From Hydrogenophaga taeniospiralis (GTDB lineage: Bacteria; Pseudomonadota; Gammaproteobacteria; Burkholderiales; Burkholderiaceae_C), in NCBI RefSeq assembly GCF_020510445.1, contig NZ_JAHBAG010000001.1, positions 2,022,501 to 2,086,500 of the forward strand: DNA of 64,000 nucleotides, read 5' to 3'. Position numbers and translations under genes: made by a program. The stretch's first letter is position 1; each line of letters begins with the position of its first letter. Under the pieces are notes generated by a model. That model was not told the origin of the DNA and made no database searches. It was given only the letters and a program-made list of their open reading frames with translations. This document shows positions 8,679 to 17,736 of this stretch, one piece after another.

Positions 8679-9470
8679 TCAATCCAGCGCGGGCGGCTCG
8701 TCTTCCTCCTCAGCGCTGGCAGCGGCTGGGGCCACCGCGCCGGCGGGTTCGTGGGCCCACTGCCACAGCAGCAGGGCCACTTCGTCCAGTCCCTGCTTCT
8801 TCAAGGCGGAGAACAGCTTCGCTTCGCCACCACCGCTTTGCAGTCGCGCGATCGACAGCGCTTTGGCCGCTTCCGAACGGCTGAGCTTGTCGGCCTTGGT
8901 CAGCAGCACCAGGAACTTCAGGCCTTCCTCGACCCGCGGCCGGATCACTTCGAGCAGGATCTCGTCGAGTTCGGTCAGCCCCAGGCGTGGATCGATCAAC
9001 AGCACCACGCCCTTGAGATTGGCCCGCGTCAGGAGGTAGTTGCCCATGACGCGTTGCCAGCGCAGCTTGGCCTCGCGCGGCACGGCGGCGTACCCGTAGC
9101 CGGGCAGATCGGCCAGCACCGCGTCGGTGACGCCCTGTTTGCCGAGCGCGAACAGGTTGATGCTCTGGGTACGCCCCGGGGTTTTGGACGCAAACGCCAG
9201 CCGCTTCTGTTGCGTCAGCGTGTTGATGCAGGTCGACTTGCCGGCGTTGGAGCGGCCAACGAACGCGATTTCCGGCATGCCCAGCTCGGGCAGGTGCTCC
9301 AGTTGGGGTGCGGTGGTGAGAAAGCGGGCGGTGTGCAGCCAGCCGTGCGCGATCTTGGCATCGACCTGGCCTGGGCCGGCGGTTTTTCCAGCGTGGGCGG
9401 CGGCTTGCGCCGCCGGGGCGCCCCGGGTTGGCGGGGCTTTGGGGGGGGCTGGAGTGTGGTGATGGGTCAT
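8679..9470 (-). CDS. yihA: Ribosome-biogenesis GTP-binding protein YihA/YsxC
   Basis: EngB-type essential GTPase that assists 50S subunit assembly. G-motifs visible: G1 GRSNAGKST (72-80), G2 around TPGRTQ, G3 DLPGYGYA, G4 TKADK and G5 SALKK. With ATG at 9470 the protein is 263 residues, longer than the roughly 200-residue family norm. The surplus is an Ala/Pro-rich N-terminal tail and an acidic C-terminal tail (EEEDEPP), probably disordered. A longer in-frame start at 9539 would add 23 residues but would extend into the promoter region of the divergent cytochrome gene, so I reject it. Confidence 0.93.
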   Translation of the reverse strand: MTHHHTPAPPKAPPTRGAPAAQAAAHAGKTAGPGQVDAKIAHGWLHTARFLTTAPQLEHLPELGMPEIAFVGRSNAGKSTCINTLTQQKRLAFASKTPGRTQSINLFALGKQGVTDAVLADLPGYGYAAVPREAKLRWQRVMGNYLLTRANLKGVVLLIDPRLGLTELDEILLEVIRPRVEEGLKFLVLLTKADKLSRSEAAKALSIARLQSGGGEAKLFSALKKQGLDEVALLLWQWAHEPAGAVAPAAASAEEEDEPPALD

Positions 9471-9572
9471 TTGGGGTTTTCCCGGTGGGGCATTGTAAAA
9501 TTGATTGGCTAAGTCCAGACACATTGCGAATTTCCTCAACCCGAACCCGTCGCCCCCGACGTCCGCCCAGTC

Positions 9573-10187
9573 ATGAAATTGCCCGTTTCACTTCTTTGTG
9601 CCGCTGCCGCCGCAGCCTTGTCGTTCAGTGCCCATGCCCAGTCGGCCAAGCCCGATCTGGCCAAAGGTGCGGCCTTGTTCGGCCAGGTGTGCGTGGCTTG
9701 CCATGCTGCCGACGGCAACTCGACCACGCCGGCCAATCCCAGCCTGGCCCAGCAGCATCCGGAATACCTGGTCAAGCAGCTGAGCGAGTTCAAGTCCGGC
9801 AAGCGGGACAACGCGATCATGAAGGGTTTCGCCGGCAGCCTGTCCGATGATGACATGCGCAACGTCGCTTACTGGCTGACCGAGCAGAAAGCCAAGACCG
9901 GTTTTGCCCAGGACAAAGACCTGGTCCGTCTGGGCGAGCGCATTTACCGCGGTGGCATTGCCGACCGCCAGATCGCTGCCTGCGCCGGTTGCCACAGCCC
10001 CAACGGTGCCGGCATCCCCTCCCAGTACCCCCGTCTGTCGGGCCAGCACGCGGAATACACCGTCACCCAGCTCAAGGCCTTCCGCGATGGCACGCGCAAC
10101 AACAACGCCCAGATGACCGGCGTGGCGGCCAAGTTGAACGACCGCGAGATCCAGGCGGTGTCCGACTACATCGCCGGCTTGCGCTGA
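9573..10187 (+). CDS. Dihaem cytochrome c4-type protein
   Basis: The 204-residue protein has a Sec signal peptide (cleavage likely after AHA) and two class I cytochrome c domains, each with a CXXCH site: CVACH (40-44) and CAGCH (137-141). The tandem-domain layout and length match cytochrome c4, a periplasmic electron carrier that feeds terminal oxidases. The adjacent ResB/CcsB genes encode the machinery that attaches such haems. An AT-rich TAAAAT near 9496 could be its -10 element, but no good -35 is visible. Confidence 0.92.
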   Translation: MKLPVSLLCAAAAAALSFSAHAQSAKPDLAKGAALFGQVCVACHAADGNSTTPANPSLAQQHPEYLVKQLSEFKSGKRDNAIMKGFAGSLSDDDMRNVAYWLTEQKAKTGFAQDKDLVRLGERIYRGGIADRQIAACAGCHSPNGAGIPSQYPRLSGQHAEYTVTQLKAFRDGTRNNNAQMTGVAAKLNDREIQAVSDYIAGLR

Positions 10188-10299
10188 GGCAAGCCCCCGG
10201 GGATGACCGGGGATATAAGTAATCGTTAATATTTGGCGGCACAATGCGTGAAATTCTCCTTTCGCATTGAACGGCCAGCCAGAATTCACATCACATCAG

Positions 10300-10333
10300 G
10301 GCGCGTTCTGGTTCCACCAGGACCGCCTTTTTT
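10300..10333 (+). terminator. Intrinsic terminator / possible attenuator before resB
   Basis: GGCG...CGCC outer arms (10300-10303 and 10324-10327) enclose an inner 7-bp stem centred on CTGG/CCAG with a 5-nt loop and one bulged C, followed by six T residues (10328-10333). It is 112 nt after the cytochrome c4 stop but only 26 nt before the resB ATG. It may simply end the cytochrome transcript, yet resB transcription must then cross it or begin inside it. Confidence 0.6.
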
Positions 10334-10359
10334 GTTGGACCGTTCCTTTTGAGCCCTTC

Positions 10360-12504
10360 ATGACCGTCTCCACCCAAGGCCTGCAGATCCGCACCGGCTC
10401 CCGCATCACCAGCGAACTGGTGGAGTTGTTGTCATCCATGCGTTTTGCCATCTCACTGTTGACGGTGATCTGCATCGCGTCGGTGATCGGCACCCTGGTC
10501 AAGCAGCACGAGCCGCTGAACAACTACGTCAACCAGTTTGGCCCGTTCTGGGCCGACGTGTTTGCCAGCGCCGGCCTCTTCTCGGTGTACAGCGCCTGGT
10601 GGTTCCTGCTGATCCTGGCGTTCCTGGTGGCCAGCACCAGCCTGTGCATCGTGCGCAACACGCCCAAAATCTTCATCGATTTCAAGGCCTTCAAGGAAAA
10701 CATCCGCGAGCAGAGCCTCAAGGCGTTCCCCAACCGGACCGAAGCGGCGCTGGACGAGTCGCCGGAGCTGGCGGCCAACCGCATCGGGCAACAACTGCTC
10801 GGCTCGGGCTGGAAGGTCAAGCTGCAATCGCGTGAAACCCCGGCCGGGGTGGGCTGGATGGTGGCGGCCAAGAAGGGTGTGGCCAACAAGATCGGTTATC
10901 TGGCGGCGCACAGCGCCATCGTGCTGGTCTGCGTGGGGGGGCTGCTGGACGGCGACTTGATCGTGCGGGCCCAGATGTGGTTCAACGGCAAGACGCCGTT
11001 CACGGGCGGTGGCCTCATCGCCGACGTGCCGGCACAGCACCGGCTGTCCGCCAGCAACCCCACTTTCCGGGGCAACCTGCTGGTCACCGAAGGCACCACG
11101 GCGGGCACGGCCATCCTGGCCCAGCCCAACGGGGTGCTGCTGCAGGACCTGCCGTTCTCCGTCGAGCTCAAGAAATTCATCATCGAGTACTACGACACCG
11201 GCATGCCCAAACTGTTCGCCAGCGACATCGTGATCCACGATCACGAAACCGGCGAGCAGAAACCGGCGCGTGTCGAGGTGAACCACCCGGCCAGTCACCG
11301 CGGTATCAACATCTACCAGTCCAGCTTTGACGACGGGGGCTCGCGCGTGACGCTGCAGGCCGTCCCGCTCAACGGGCAGGTCAAGCCGTTCGAGGTGGCG
11401 GGCGTGATCGGGGGAACGAGCGCGCTGACCAATGGCGACGACAAGCTCACGCTGGAGTACACCGGGCTGCGCGTCATCAACGTGGAGAACTTCGCCAACG
11501 TCAACGGCGGGTCGGACGTGGACGTGCGCAAGGTCGATCTGCGCAGTTCGATCGAAAGCCGCCTGGGCTCCGGGCACAAGACCAGCACCGAAAAAACGCT
11601 GCGCAACGTGGGACCGAGCGTCACCTACAAGCTGCGCGATGCCGCCGGGCAGGCGGTGGAGTACAACAACTACATGCTGCCTGTGGAGATCGACGGCGTG
11701 CGCATGTTCCTGCTGGGCGTGCGCGAAACCCCGTCCGAGCCCGTGCGTTACCTGCGCATCCCGGCCGATGCGCAAGACAGCATGGACGGTTTCGTGCGCC
11801 TGCGCACAGCCCTGGCCGATCCGGCCATGCGCGAACTGGCGGTGCGCCGCTACGCCCTGTCGGCCGTCGAGGGCAACCGACCGGAACTGGCCGAGGCGCT
11901 GCAGGTGTCCGCCTCGCGGGCCATTGGCCTGTTCGCCGGGGCCGAGCAGGTGAAGCTGGCGCCCGTGGACGCCACCGGGGCACCGACCCCGATTCGAGGG
12001 GGCCTGCAGGCGGTGTCGGCCTTCCTGGAGAGCAATGTGCCCGAGGCCGAGCGTGAACGCGCGAGCGACGTGCTGGTGCGCATCCTCAACGGCACCCTGT
12101 TCGAGTTGATGCAGCTCAGCCGCGAGCGCGCCGGTTTGCCGCCACTCGAACGTGGCGACACCACCCAGCAGTTCATGGCGGCCGCCGTGATGAGCCTGAG
12201 CGACGCCTTCTTTTACCCCGCGCCCATGACTTTCCAACTCAAGGACTTCAAGCATGTGCAGGCCAGCGTGTTCCAGGTGGCGCGCGCGCCGGGGCAGAAC
12301 ATCGTCTACCTGGGTTGCCTCTTGCTGATCCTGGGTGTTTTTGCCATGCTCTACGTGCGTGAGCGCCGGGTGTGGGTGTGGCTTTCGCCCACCGGAGAGC
12401 GGTCGTCACAGGCCAGCATGGCCTTGTCGTCCAACCGCAGGACCATGGAAGCCGACCGTGAGTTCAACGTCTTGAAAAGCCAATTGCTGAAGGTTTCGCC
12501 ATGA
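10360..12504 (+). CDS. resB: Cytochrome c biogenesis protein ResB (System II)
   Basis: ResB (Ccs1) works with the CcsB/CcsA partner to move haem to the periplasm and attach it to CXXCH motifs of apocytochromes. The 714-residue protein has three N-terminal membrane helices (MRFAISLLTVICIASVIGTL; WWFLLILAFLVAS; AHSAIVLVCVGGLL), a large periplasmic domain, and a final helix (YLGCLLLILGVFAMLYV), the family layout. ATG at 10360 is chosen over an in-frame upstream codon whose extra residues overlap the terminator-like hairpin. The stop overlaps the next gene's ATG by four bases, indicating translational coupling. Confidence 0.93.
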   Translation: MTVSTQGLQIRTGSRITSELVELLSSMRFAISLLTVICIASVIGTLVKQHEPLNNYVNQFGPFWADVFASAGLFSVYSAWWFLLILAFLVASTSLCIVRNTPKIFIDFKAFKENIREQSLKAFPNRTEAALDESPELAANRIGQQLLGSGWKVKLQSRETPAGVGWMVAAKKGVANKIGYLAAHSAIVLVCVGGLLDGDLIVRAQMWFNGKTPFTGGGLIADVPAQHRLSASNPTFRGNLLVTEGTTAGTAILAQPNGVLLQDLPFSVELKKFIIEYYDTGMPKLFASDIVIHDHETGEQKPARVEVNHPASHRGINIYQSSFDDGGSRVTLQAVPLNGQVKPFEVAGVIGGTSALTNGDDKLTLEYTGLRVINVENFANVNGGSDVDVRKVDLRSSIESRLGSGHKTSTEKTLRNVGPSVTYKLRDAAGQAVEYNNYMLPVEIDGVRMFLLGVRETPSEPVRYLRIPADAQDSMDGFVRLRTALADPAMRELAVRRYALSAVEGNRPELAEALQVSASRAIGLFAGAEQVKLAPVDATGAPTPIRGGLQAVSAFLESNVPEAERERASDVLVRILNGTLFELMQLSRERAGLPPLERGDTTQQFMAAAVMSLSDAFFYPAPMTFQLKDFKHVQASVFQVARAPGQNIVYLGCLLLILGVFAMLYVRERRVWVWLSPTGERSSQASMALSSNRRTMEADREFNVLKSQLLKVSP

Positions 12505-13874
12505 ACACCACCTCCGCCACCGTCACCCAGACCATTGAATTGAAGAAGGGCTCCGATGGCTCGGGCATGGAGCCCGGCTACTTTGCCCGCCGCAATGTGT
12601 GGGACTGGCTGTTCGCCGTGCTGATGGTGGCCGGGGGGCTGATTGCTTTCTCCCGGTACAACGCGGCCATGGACGTGTACGAGAAAGGCATCCTGATCGG
12701 GGCGGTGCCCTCGATGATCTGGCTGGGCTGGTTCTGGCGACCGCTGCGCGTCCTGGTGGTGGTGGTCGGCGCGCTCGCGCTGCTGGCGATCTGGCTGTAC
12801 CAGATCCCGGCCGGCACGGCCGACCTGGCTCGGGCGGATCAGGTGTTCATGCTCAAGTACTTCATCTCCAGCCAGTCGGCCATCCTTTGGATGAGCATGC
12901 TGTTCTTCATGAGCACCGTGTTTTATTGGGTCGGCATGTTCAGCCGCGGTGGCCAGACCTTCGAGCTGCTGGGTTCGCGCCTGGCCTGGGTCGCGGTCAC
13001 GCTGGCGCTGGTGGGCACCATGGTGCGCTGGTACGAAAGCCACCAGATCGGCCCGGACATCGGCCACATCCCGGTCAGCAACCTCTACGAAGTGTTCGTG
13101 CTGTTCTGCTGGATGACCGCGGCCTTCTACCTGTACTACGAAGACCACTACAAGACCCGCTCGATGGGCGCGTTCGTCATGCTGGTCGTCAGCGCGGCGG
13201 TGGGTTTCCTGCTCTGGTACACGGTGATTCGCGAAGCGCATGAAATCCAGCCCCTGGTGCCCGCCCTGCAGAGCTGGTGGATGAAGCTGCATGTGCCCGC
13301 CAACTTCATCGGTTACGGCACCTTTGCGATCGCCGCGATGCTGGCGTTCGCTTTCCTGATCAAGCAGAGCGCCAGCGAATCGCGCTGGTACAAGCTCGCT
13401 CCGTTGTGGCTGCTGGGTGTGGTGCTGTGTTTCGAGCCCATCGTGTTTCGCCAGTCGGCGGCCGAAAAGGGGGGCAGCTACTGGTTCGTTTATTTCGGTA
13501 TTTCCGCGCTGATCGTGGCGACCATCATGTACGGACGCCACCGCATCGCCGCGCGTCTGCCCAGTTTCGAGGTGCTGGACGACGCGATGTACAAGGCCAT
13601 CGCGGTCGGCTTCGCTTTCTTCACCATCGCCACGGTGCTGGGTGCGCTGTGGGCGGCCGAAGCCTGGGGCGGCTACTGGAGCTGGGACCCGAAGGAAACC
13701 TGGGCGCTGATCGTCTGGCTGAACTACGCGGCCTGGCTGCACATGCGCCTGATGAAGGGGTTGCGCGGCACCGTGGCGGCCTGGTGGGCGCTGGTGGGGC
13801 TGGTGGTCACGACCTTCGCGTTCCTCGGGGTGAACATGTTCCTTTCGGGCCTGCACAGCTACGGCGAACTCTGA
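12501..13874 (+). CDS. ccsB: c-type cytochrome biogenesis protein CcsB (CcsA/CcmC-like)
   Basis: This multi-pass membrane protein of 457 residues is the haem-handling partner of ResB. The haem-binding WWD-type signature is visible as WGGYWSWDPKETWALIVWL, and several histidines likely to be haem ligands flank it (for example in the AWLHMR and GLHSYGEL regions). Its ATG overlaps the resB TGA (ATGA), so the pair is translated together as System II. It belongs functionally with the cytochrome c4 upstream and with cytochrome c1 encoded at the far end of the window. Confidence 0.93.
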   Translation: MNTTSATVTQTIELKKGSDGSGMEPGYFARRNVWDWLFAVLMVAGGLIAFSRYNAAMDVYEKGILIGAVPSMIWLGWFWRPLRVLVVVVGALALLAIWLYQIPAGTADLARADQVFMLKYFISSQSAILWMSMLFFMSTVFYWVGMFSRGGQTFELLGSRLAWVAVTLALVGTMVRWYESHQIGPDIGHIPVSNLYEVFVLFCWMTAAFYLYYEDHYKTRSMGAFVMLVVSAAVGFLLWYTVIREAHEIQPLVPALQSWWMKLHVPANFIGYGTFAIAAMLAFAFLIKQSASESRWYKLAPLWLLGVVLCFEPIVFRQSAAEKGGSYWFVYFGISALIVATIMYGRHRIAARLPSFEVLDDAMYKAIAVGFAFFTIATVLGALWAAEAWGGYWSWDPKETWALIVWLNYAAWLHMRLMKGLRGTVAAWWALVGLVVTTFAFLGVNMFLSGLHSYGEL

Positions 13875-13961
13875 GTGCGCCGACCCTGGCTCCAGGGTGA
13901 GGCCAGGAACTTTGTAAGAATGGACCGGTTCCCACGACCTACGGGAAACCAGGAGCCATTC

Positions 13962-14969
<1,008 letters not shown>

Positions 14970-15011
14970 CCCGGCGCATTTCAACCCCTTTTTTAAAGCC
15001 ATTGATCCCGT

Positions 15012-15692
15012 ATGCGCAGCGCCACGGCCTCCCGGACTCTGCCCCCCGGTTCACCCGCCACCGTTCGCGGCACGCCGTCCCGCGCGAATCGCTGGCTCGC
15101 GCACGGCATGGTCAAGCCGCTTGTGTTTGTGCTGGCCTGCCTTCCGGCCGCCTGGTTGTTCTGGGCTGCAATGAACGACCAGCTCGGCGCCAATCCGGCC
15201 GAGGCCTTGATCCGCTCGTTGGGTGATTGGAGTCTGCGGTTTCTGGTGTTGGTGCTGACCGTCACGCCTTTGCGTGAACTCACCGGCTGGTCGACGTTGG
15301 CCCGACTGCGCCGCATGATCGGCCTGTTTGTTTTCTTCTACGTGTGCCTGCACCTGCTGGCCTACGCCTGGTTCGACATGGGGTTCGAGCTGGGTGAGAT
15401 CGTGGCGGATGTGGCCAAGCGTCCGTTCATCCTGGTTGGCATGATGTCTTGGGTGCTGCTGGCGGCACTGGCTGCCACGTCGTTCAACCGGGCCATCCGG
15501 CGCCTGGGGGCTCGGCGCTGGCAGGCTTTGCACCGAGGGGTGTACGTGGTGGCGGTGCTGGCGGTGCTGCACTTTTTCTGGATGCGCAGCGGCAAGAACG
15601 ACTTCGCCGAAGTGGCGGTGTACGCCACCCTCCTGGGGGCGTTGTTGGCCTGGAGGCTGTGGCGGCGCTTTGGACCGGGGGCGCGTCGCTGA
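15012..15692 (+). CDS. msrQ: Protein-methionine-sulfoxide reductase haem-binding subunit MsrQ
   Basis: MsrQ (YedZ) is the integral membrane b-haem subunit that passes electrons from the quinone pool or a flavin reductase to MsrP. The 226-residue protein has about six hydrophobic helices. Conserved features include LTVTPLRELTGW, LRRMIGLFVFFYVCLHLLAY with a haem-ligand His, and WQALHRGVYVVAVLAVLHFFW with further candidate ligands. It lies 42 bp after msrP on the same strand. It ends 36 bp from the convergent lysA stop; the spacer and lysA end hold a 7-bp dyad (TCTGAGC...GCTCAGA, 15705-15733) without a T-tract. Confidence 0.94.
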   Translation: MRSATASRTLPPGSPATVRGTPSRANRWLAHGMVKPLVFVLACLPAAWLFWAAMNDQLGANPAEALIRSLGDWSLRFLVLVLTVTPLRELTGWSTLARLRRMIGLFVFFYVCLHLLAYAWFDMGFELGEIVADVAKRPFILVGMMSWVLLAALAATSFNRAIRRLGARRWQALHRGVYVVAVLAVLHFFWMRSGKNDFAEVAVYATLLGALLAWRLWRRFGPGARR

Positions 15693-15728
15693 GGGGGCGT
15701 CGCGTCTGAGCCTCTGGCTGTTCGTTGC

Positions 15729-17024
15729 TCAGAGGGTCGGCAACAGGGTTTCCAGGCGGAACTGGTCCTCGGCCGTTTCGCGCGCCCGGATGAGCGTGGC
15801 GGCGTCGCCGTCCACCAACAGTTCGGCCGCTCTGCCGCGGGTGTTGTAGTTGCTGGCCATGCTCATGCAGTAAGCGCCCGCTGACAGCACGGCAAGCCAA
15901 TCGCCGGCCTGCACGTTCAAGGCCCGATCACGGCCCAGCCAGTCGCCGCTTTCGCACACGGGGCCCACCACATCCCAGGTCGTGGTTTCGCCTGGGCGTT
16001 GGGAGAGCGGAACGATCTGGTGGAAGGCCTGGTACATGGCCGGCCGTGGCAGGTCGTTCATGGCGGCGTCCACGATCAGGAAATTCTTGTGCTCACCGGG
16101 TTTGAGGTAGATGACCTCGGTCAGGCAGACGCCCGCATTGCCGACCAGTGAGCGACCGGGTTCGATCAGAATCTTCCGGTCACCGAACCCGCGCGCGTCG
16201 AGCTTTTGCAGCAGCCGTTGCCACAGGGTGTCGGCAGCCGGAGGGGTGTCACCCCGGTAGTCGATGCCCAGGCCGCCGCCAAAGTCGATGTGGGCGATCG
16301 GCACGCCCGCAGCCTCAATGGTCTCGACCAGGTCCAGGATGCGGTCCATGGCGTCCAGGTAAGGGTCGGCTTCGGTGATCTGCGAGCCGATGTGGCAATC
16401 GATACCGACCACGCGAAGGCCACCGCAGGCCGCCGCATGGCGGTACGTGGCCACCACATCTTCATGGGCGATGCCGAATTTGTTGTCTTTCAGCCCGGTG
16501 GAAATGTAGGGGTGTGTTTTGGCGTCCACATTGGGATTGACGCGCACGCTGACCGGCGCACGCAGACCCATGCCTTGCGCGACCTCGTCCAGCACATCCA
16601 GCTCGGCGCGGCTCTCCACGTTGAAGCAGCCGATGCCGACCTCCAACGCGCGGCGCATCTCGCGGCGGGTTTTGCCCACGCCCGAAAAAATGACCTTGGC
16701 CGGATCGATCCCCGCAGCGAGCGCTCGCTCCAGTTCACCCCCGGAGACGATGTCCAGACCGCAACCCGCCTGCACCAGGGTCTGCAGAATGGCCAGCGTC
16801 GAGTTGGCCTTCATCGCATAACAAATCTGGTGATCGCGTCCGGCCAGCCCACGCTGGTATGCGGCCAGGGCCGAAAGCATGGCCGCGCGGCTGTAGACAA
16901 AGAGCGGCGTGCCATGCTGCTGGGCCAATGTGGACAGCGACACCCCCTCGACCATGAGCTGACCATCCTGGTACGCGAAAAATGGCGGAAGTGTGGAACT
17001 GGAAATGCCGGGCGTTGGAGCCAT
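15729..17024 (-). CDS. lysA: Diaminopimelate decarboxylase
   Basis: LysA converts meso-diaminopimelate to L-lysine, the last lysine step, in the cytoplasm. This fold-type III PLP enzyme has the cofactor lysine in CYAMKANS (Lys72), the phosphate-binding glycines in FGGGLGIDY, and the substrate/active-site segment VCESGDWLG with its catalytic cysteine. The 431-residue length is typical. It lies downstream of lptM on the same strand with a 79-bp gap, a common proteobacterial pairing, so both are probably one transcript. Confidence 0.96.
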   Translation of the reverse strand: MAPTPGISSSTLPPFFAYQDGQLMVEGVSLSTLAQQHGTPLFVYSRAAMLSALAAYQRGLAGRDHQICYAMKANSTLAILQTLVQAGCGLDIVSGGELERALAAGIDPAKVIFSGVGKTRREMRRALEVGIGCFNVESRAELDVLDEVAQGMGLRAPVSVRVNPNVDAKTHPYISTGLKDNKFGIAHEDVVATYRHAAACGGLRVVGIDCHIGSQITEADPYLDAMDRILDLVETIEAAGVPIAHIDFGGGLGIDYRGDTPPAADTLWQRLLQKLDARGFGDRKILIEPGRSLVGNAGVCLTEVIYLKPGEHKNFLIVDAAMNDLPRPAMYQAFHQIVPLSQRPGETTTWDVVGPVCESGDWLGRDRALNVQAGDWLAVLSAGAYCMSMASNYNTRGRAAELLVDGDAATLIRARETAEDQFRLETLLPTL

Positions 17025-17103
17025 GGGGTGTTTGATGTCGGTGTTGGCGGCTCGCAGCCCCGCGGCTTGATCGAGACGCTGCAGGCCAGGGGGCTGGCCG
17101 GGA

Positions 17104-17391
17104 TCAGGGCGTGGTTTCGGTGGCGGGCTCGGTGCTGGGTTCCGCCGCGTCGCTCTCTGCGGGAACGACTTCCGCAGGAACGACCTCGGTCGGGCTGACC
17201 ACGGCCGGGCTGTTCTCCACGGGAAGGACCCGTTTCACCGCCGCAGGACGCTTGGCCGCCTGGGGGCTGGGCAGATACAGGGGGCCCTTCTGACCACAAC
17301 CTGCGCCCAACAGGCCCAGCGCGATCAACATCGCGCCGCCCACGATGCGTGTGTGGGCAGGAATGGCACCTAGAATTCGGGATATCTTCAT
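17104..17391 (-). CDS. lptM: LPS translocon maturation chaperone LptM (small lipoprotein)
   Basis: The 95-residue lipoprotein has a signal with lipobox LGAGC (Cys32) followed directly by GQKGPLYLP, the hallmark of the YifL/LptM family. LptM assists oxidative maturation of the LptD-LptE LPS export complex in E. coli. The rest is low-complexity Val/Pro/Glu/Ala, with direct repeats of a VVPAE-like unit, and is probably disordered. Its start lies only 15 bp from the divergent cyaY start, so the promoters of both must extend into each other's coding region or leader. Confidence 0.88.
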   Translation of the reverse strand: MKISRILGAIPAHTRIVGGAMLIALGLLGAGCGQKGPLYLPSPQAAKRPAAVKRVLPVENSPAVVSPTEVVPAEVVPAESDAAEPSTEPATETTP

Positions 17392-17406
17392 AGTGATTGC
17401 ATTGTA

Positions 17407-17736
17407 ATGACCGACACCGAGTATCTGGATCGCGCGGAAGCCTTGCTGGTCGCCATTGAGCTGGCCTGCGACCGCATCAACGAGCTGACCGATGCCGACA
17501 TCGATAACCAGCGTGTGGGCGGCATGATCACCATCACCTTTGCGAACCACAGCCAGATCGTCGTGAACCTGCAAAAGCCGCTGCAGGAAGTGTGGATGGC
17601 CGCTCGTGCCGGTGGATTCCACTACCGGTACGACGGCCAGGCCTGGATGGACACCAAGGGGCAGGGTGAATTTTTCGCCCACCTTTCCCGCTATGCCAGT
17701 GAGCAGTCGGGGCAGTCGTTGACCTTCAGTTCCTGA
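17407..17736 (+). CDS. cyaY: Iron donor protein CyaY (bacterial frataxin)
   Basis: CyaY binds iron and modulates iron-sulfur cluster assembly through IscS. The 109-residue protein shows the frataxin pattern: an acidic first helix ([12 protein letters not shown] ... ELTDADID), then beta strands with [33 protein letters not shown] content, and a C-terminal helix FFAHLSRYA. Its length is standard. The gene is tightly squeezed: 15 bp from divergent lptM, and its last 11 bp overlap the end of convergent mrcA. Confidence 0.94.
   Translation: MTDTEYLDRAEALLVAIELACDRINELTDADIDNQRVGGMITITFANHSQIVVNLQKPLQEVWMAARAGGFHYRYDGQAWMDTKGQGEFFAHLSRYASEQSGQSLTFSS

Noticed and set aside
17156..17217. Repeated VVPAE-like units in lptM as a possible tandem-repeat locus
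   Set aside because: Only a few imperfect copies occur in the disordered tail of a small lipoprotein; this is ordinary low complexity.
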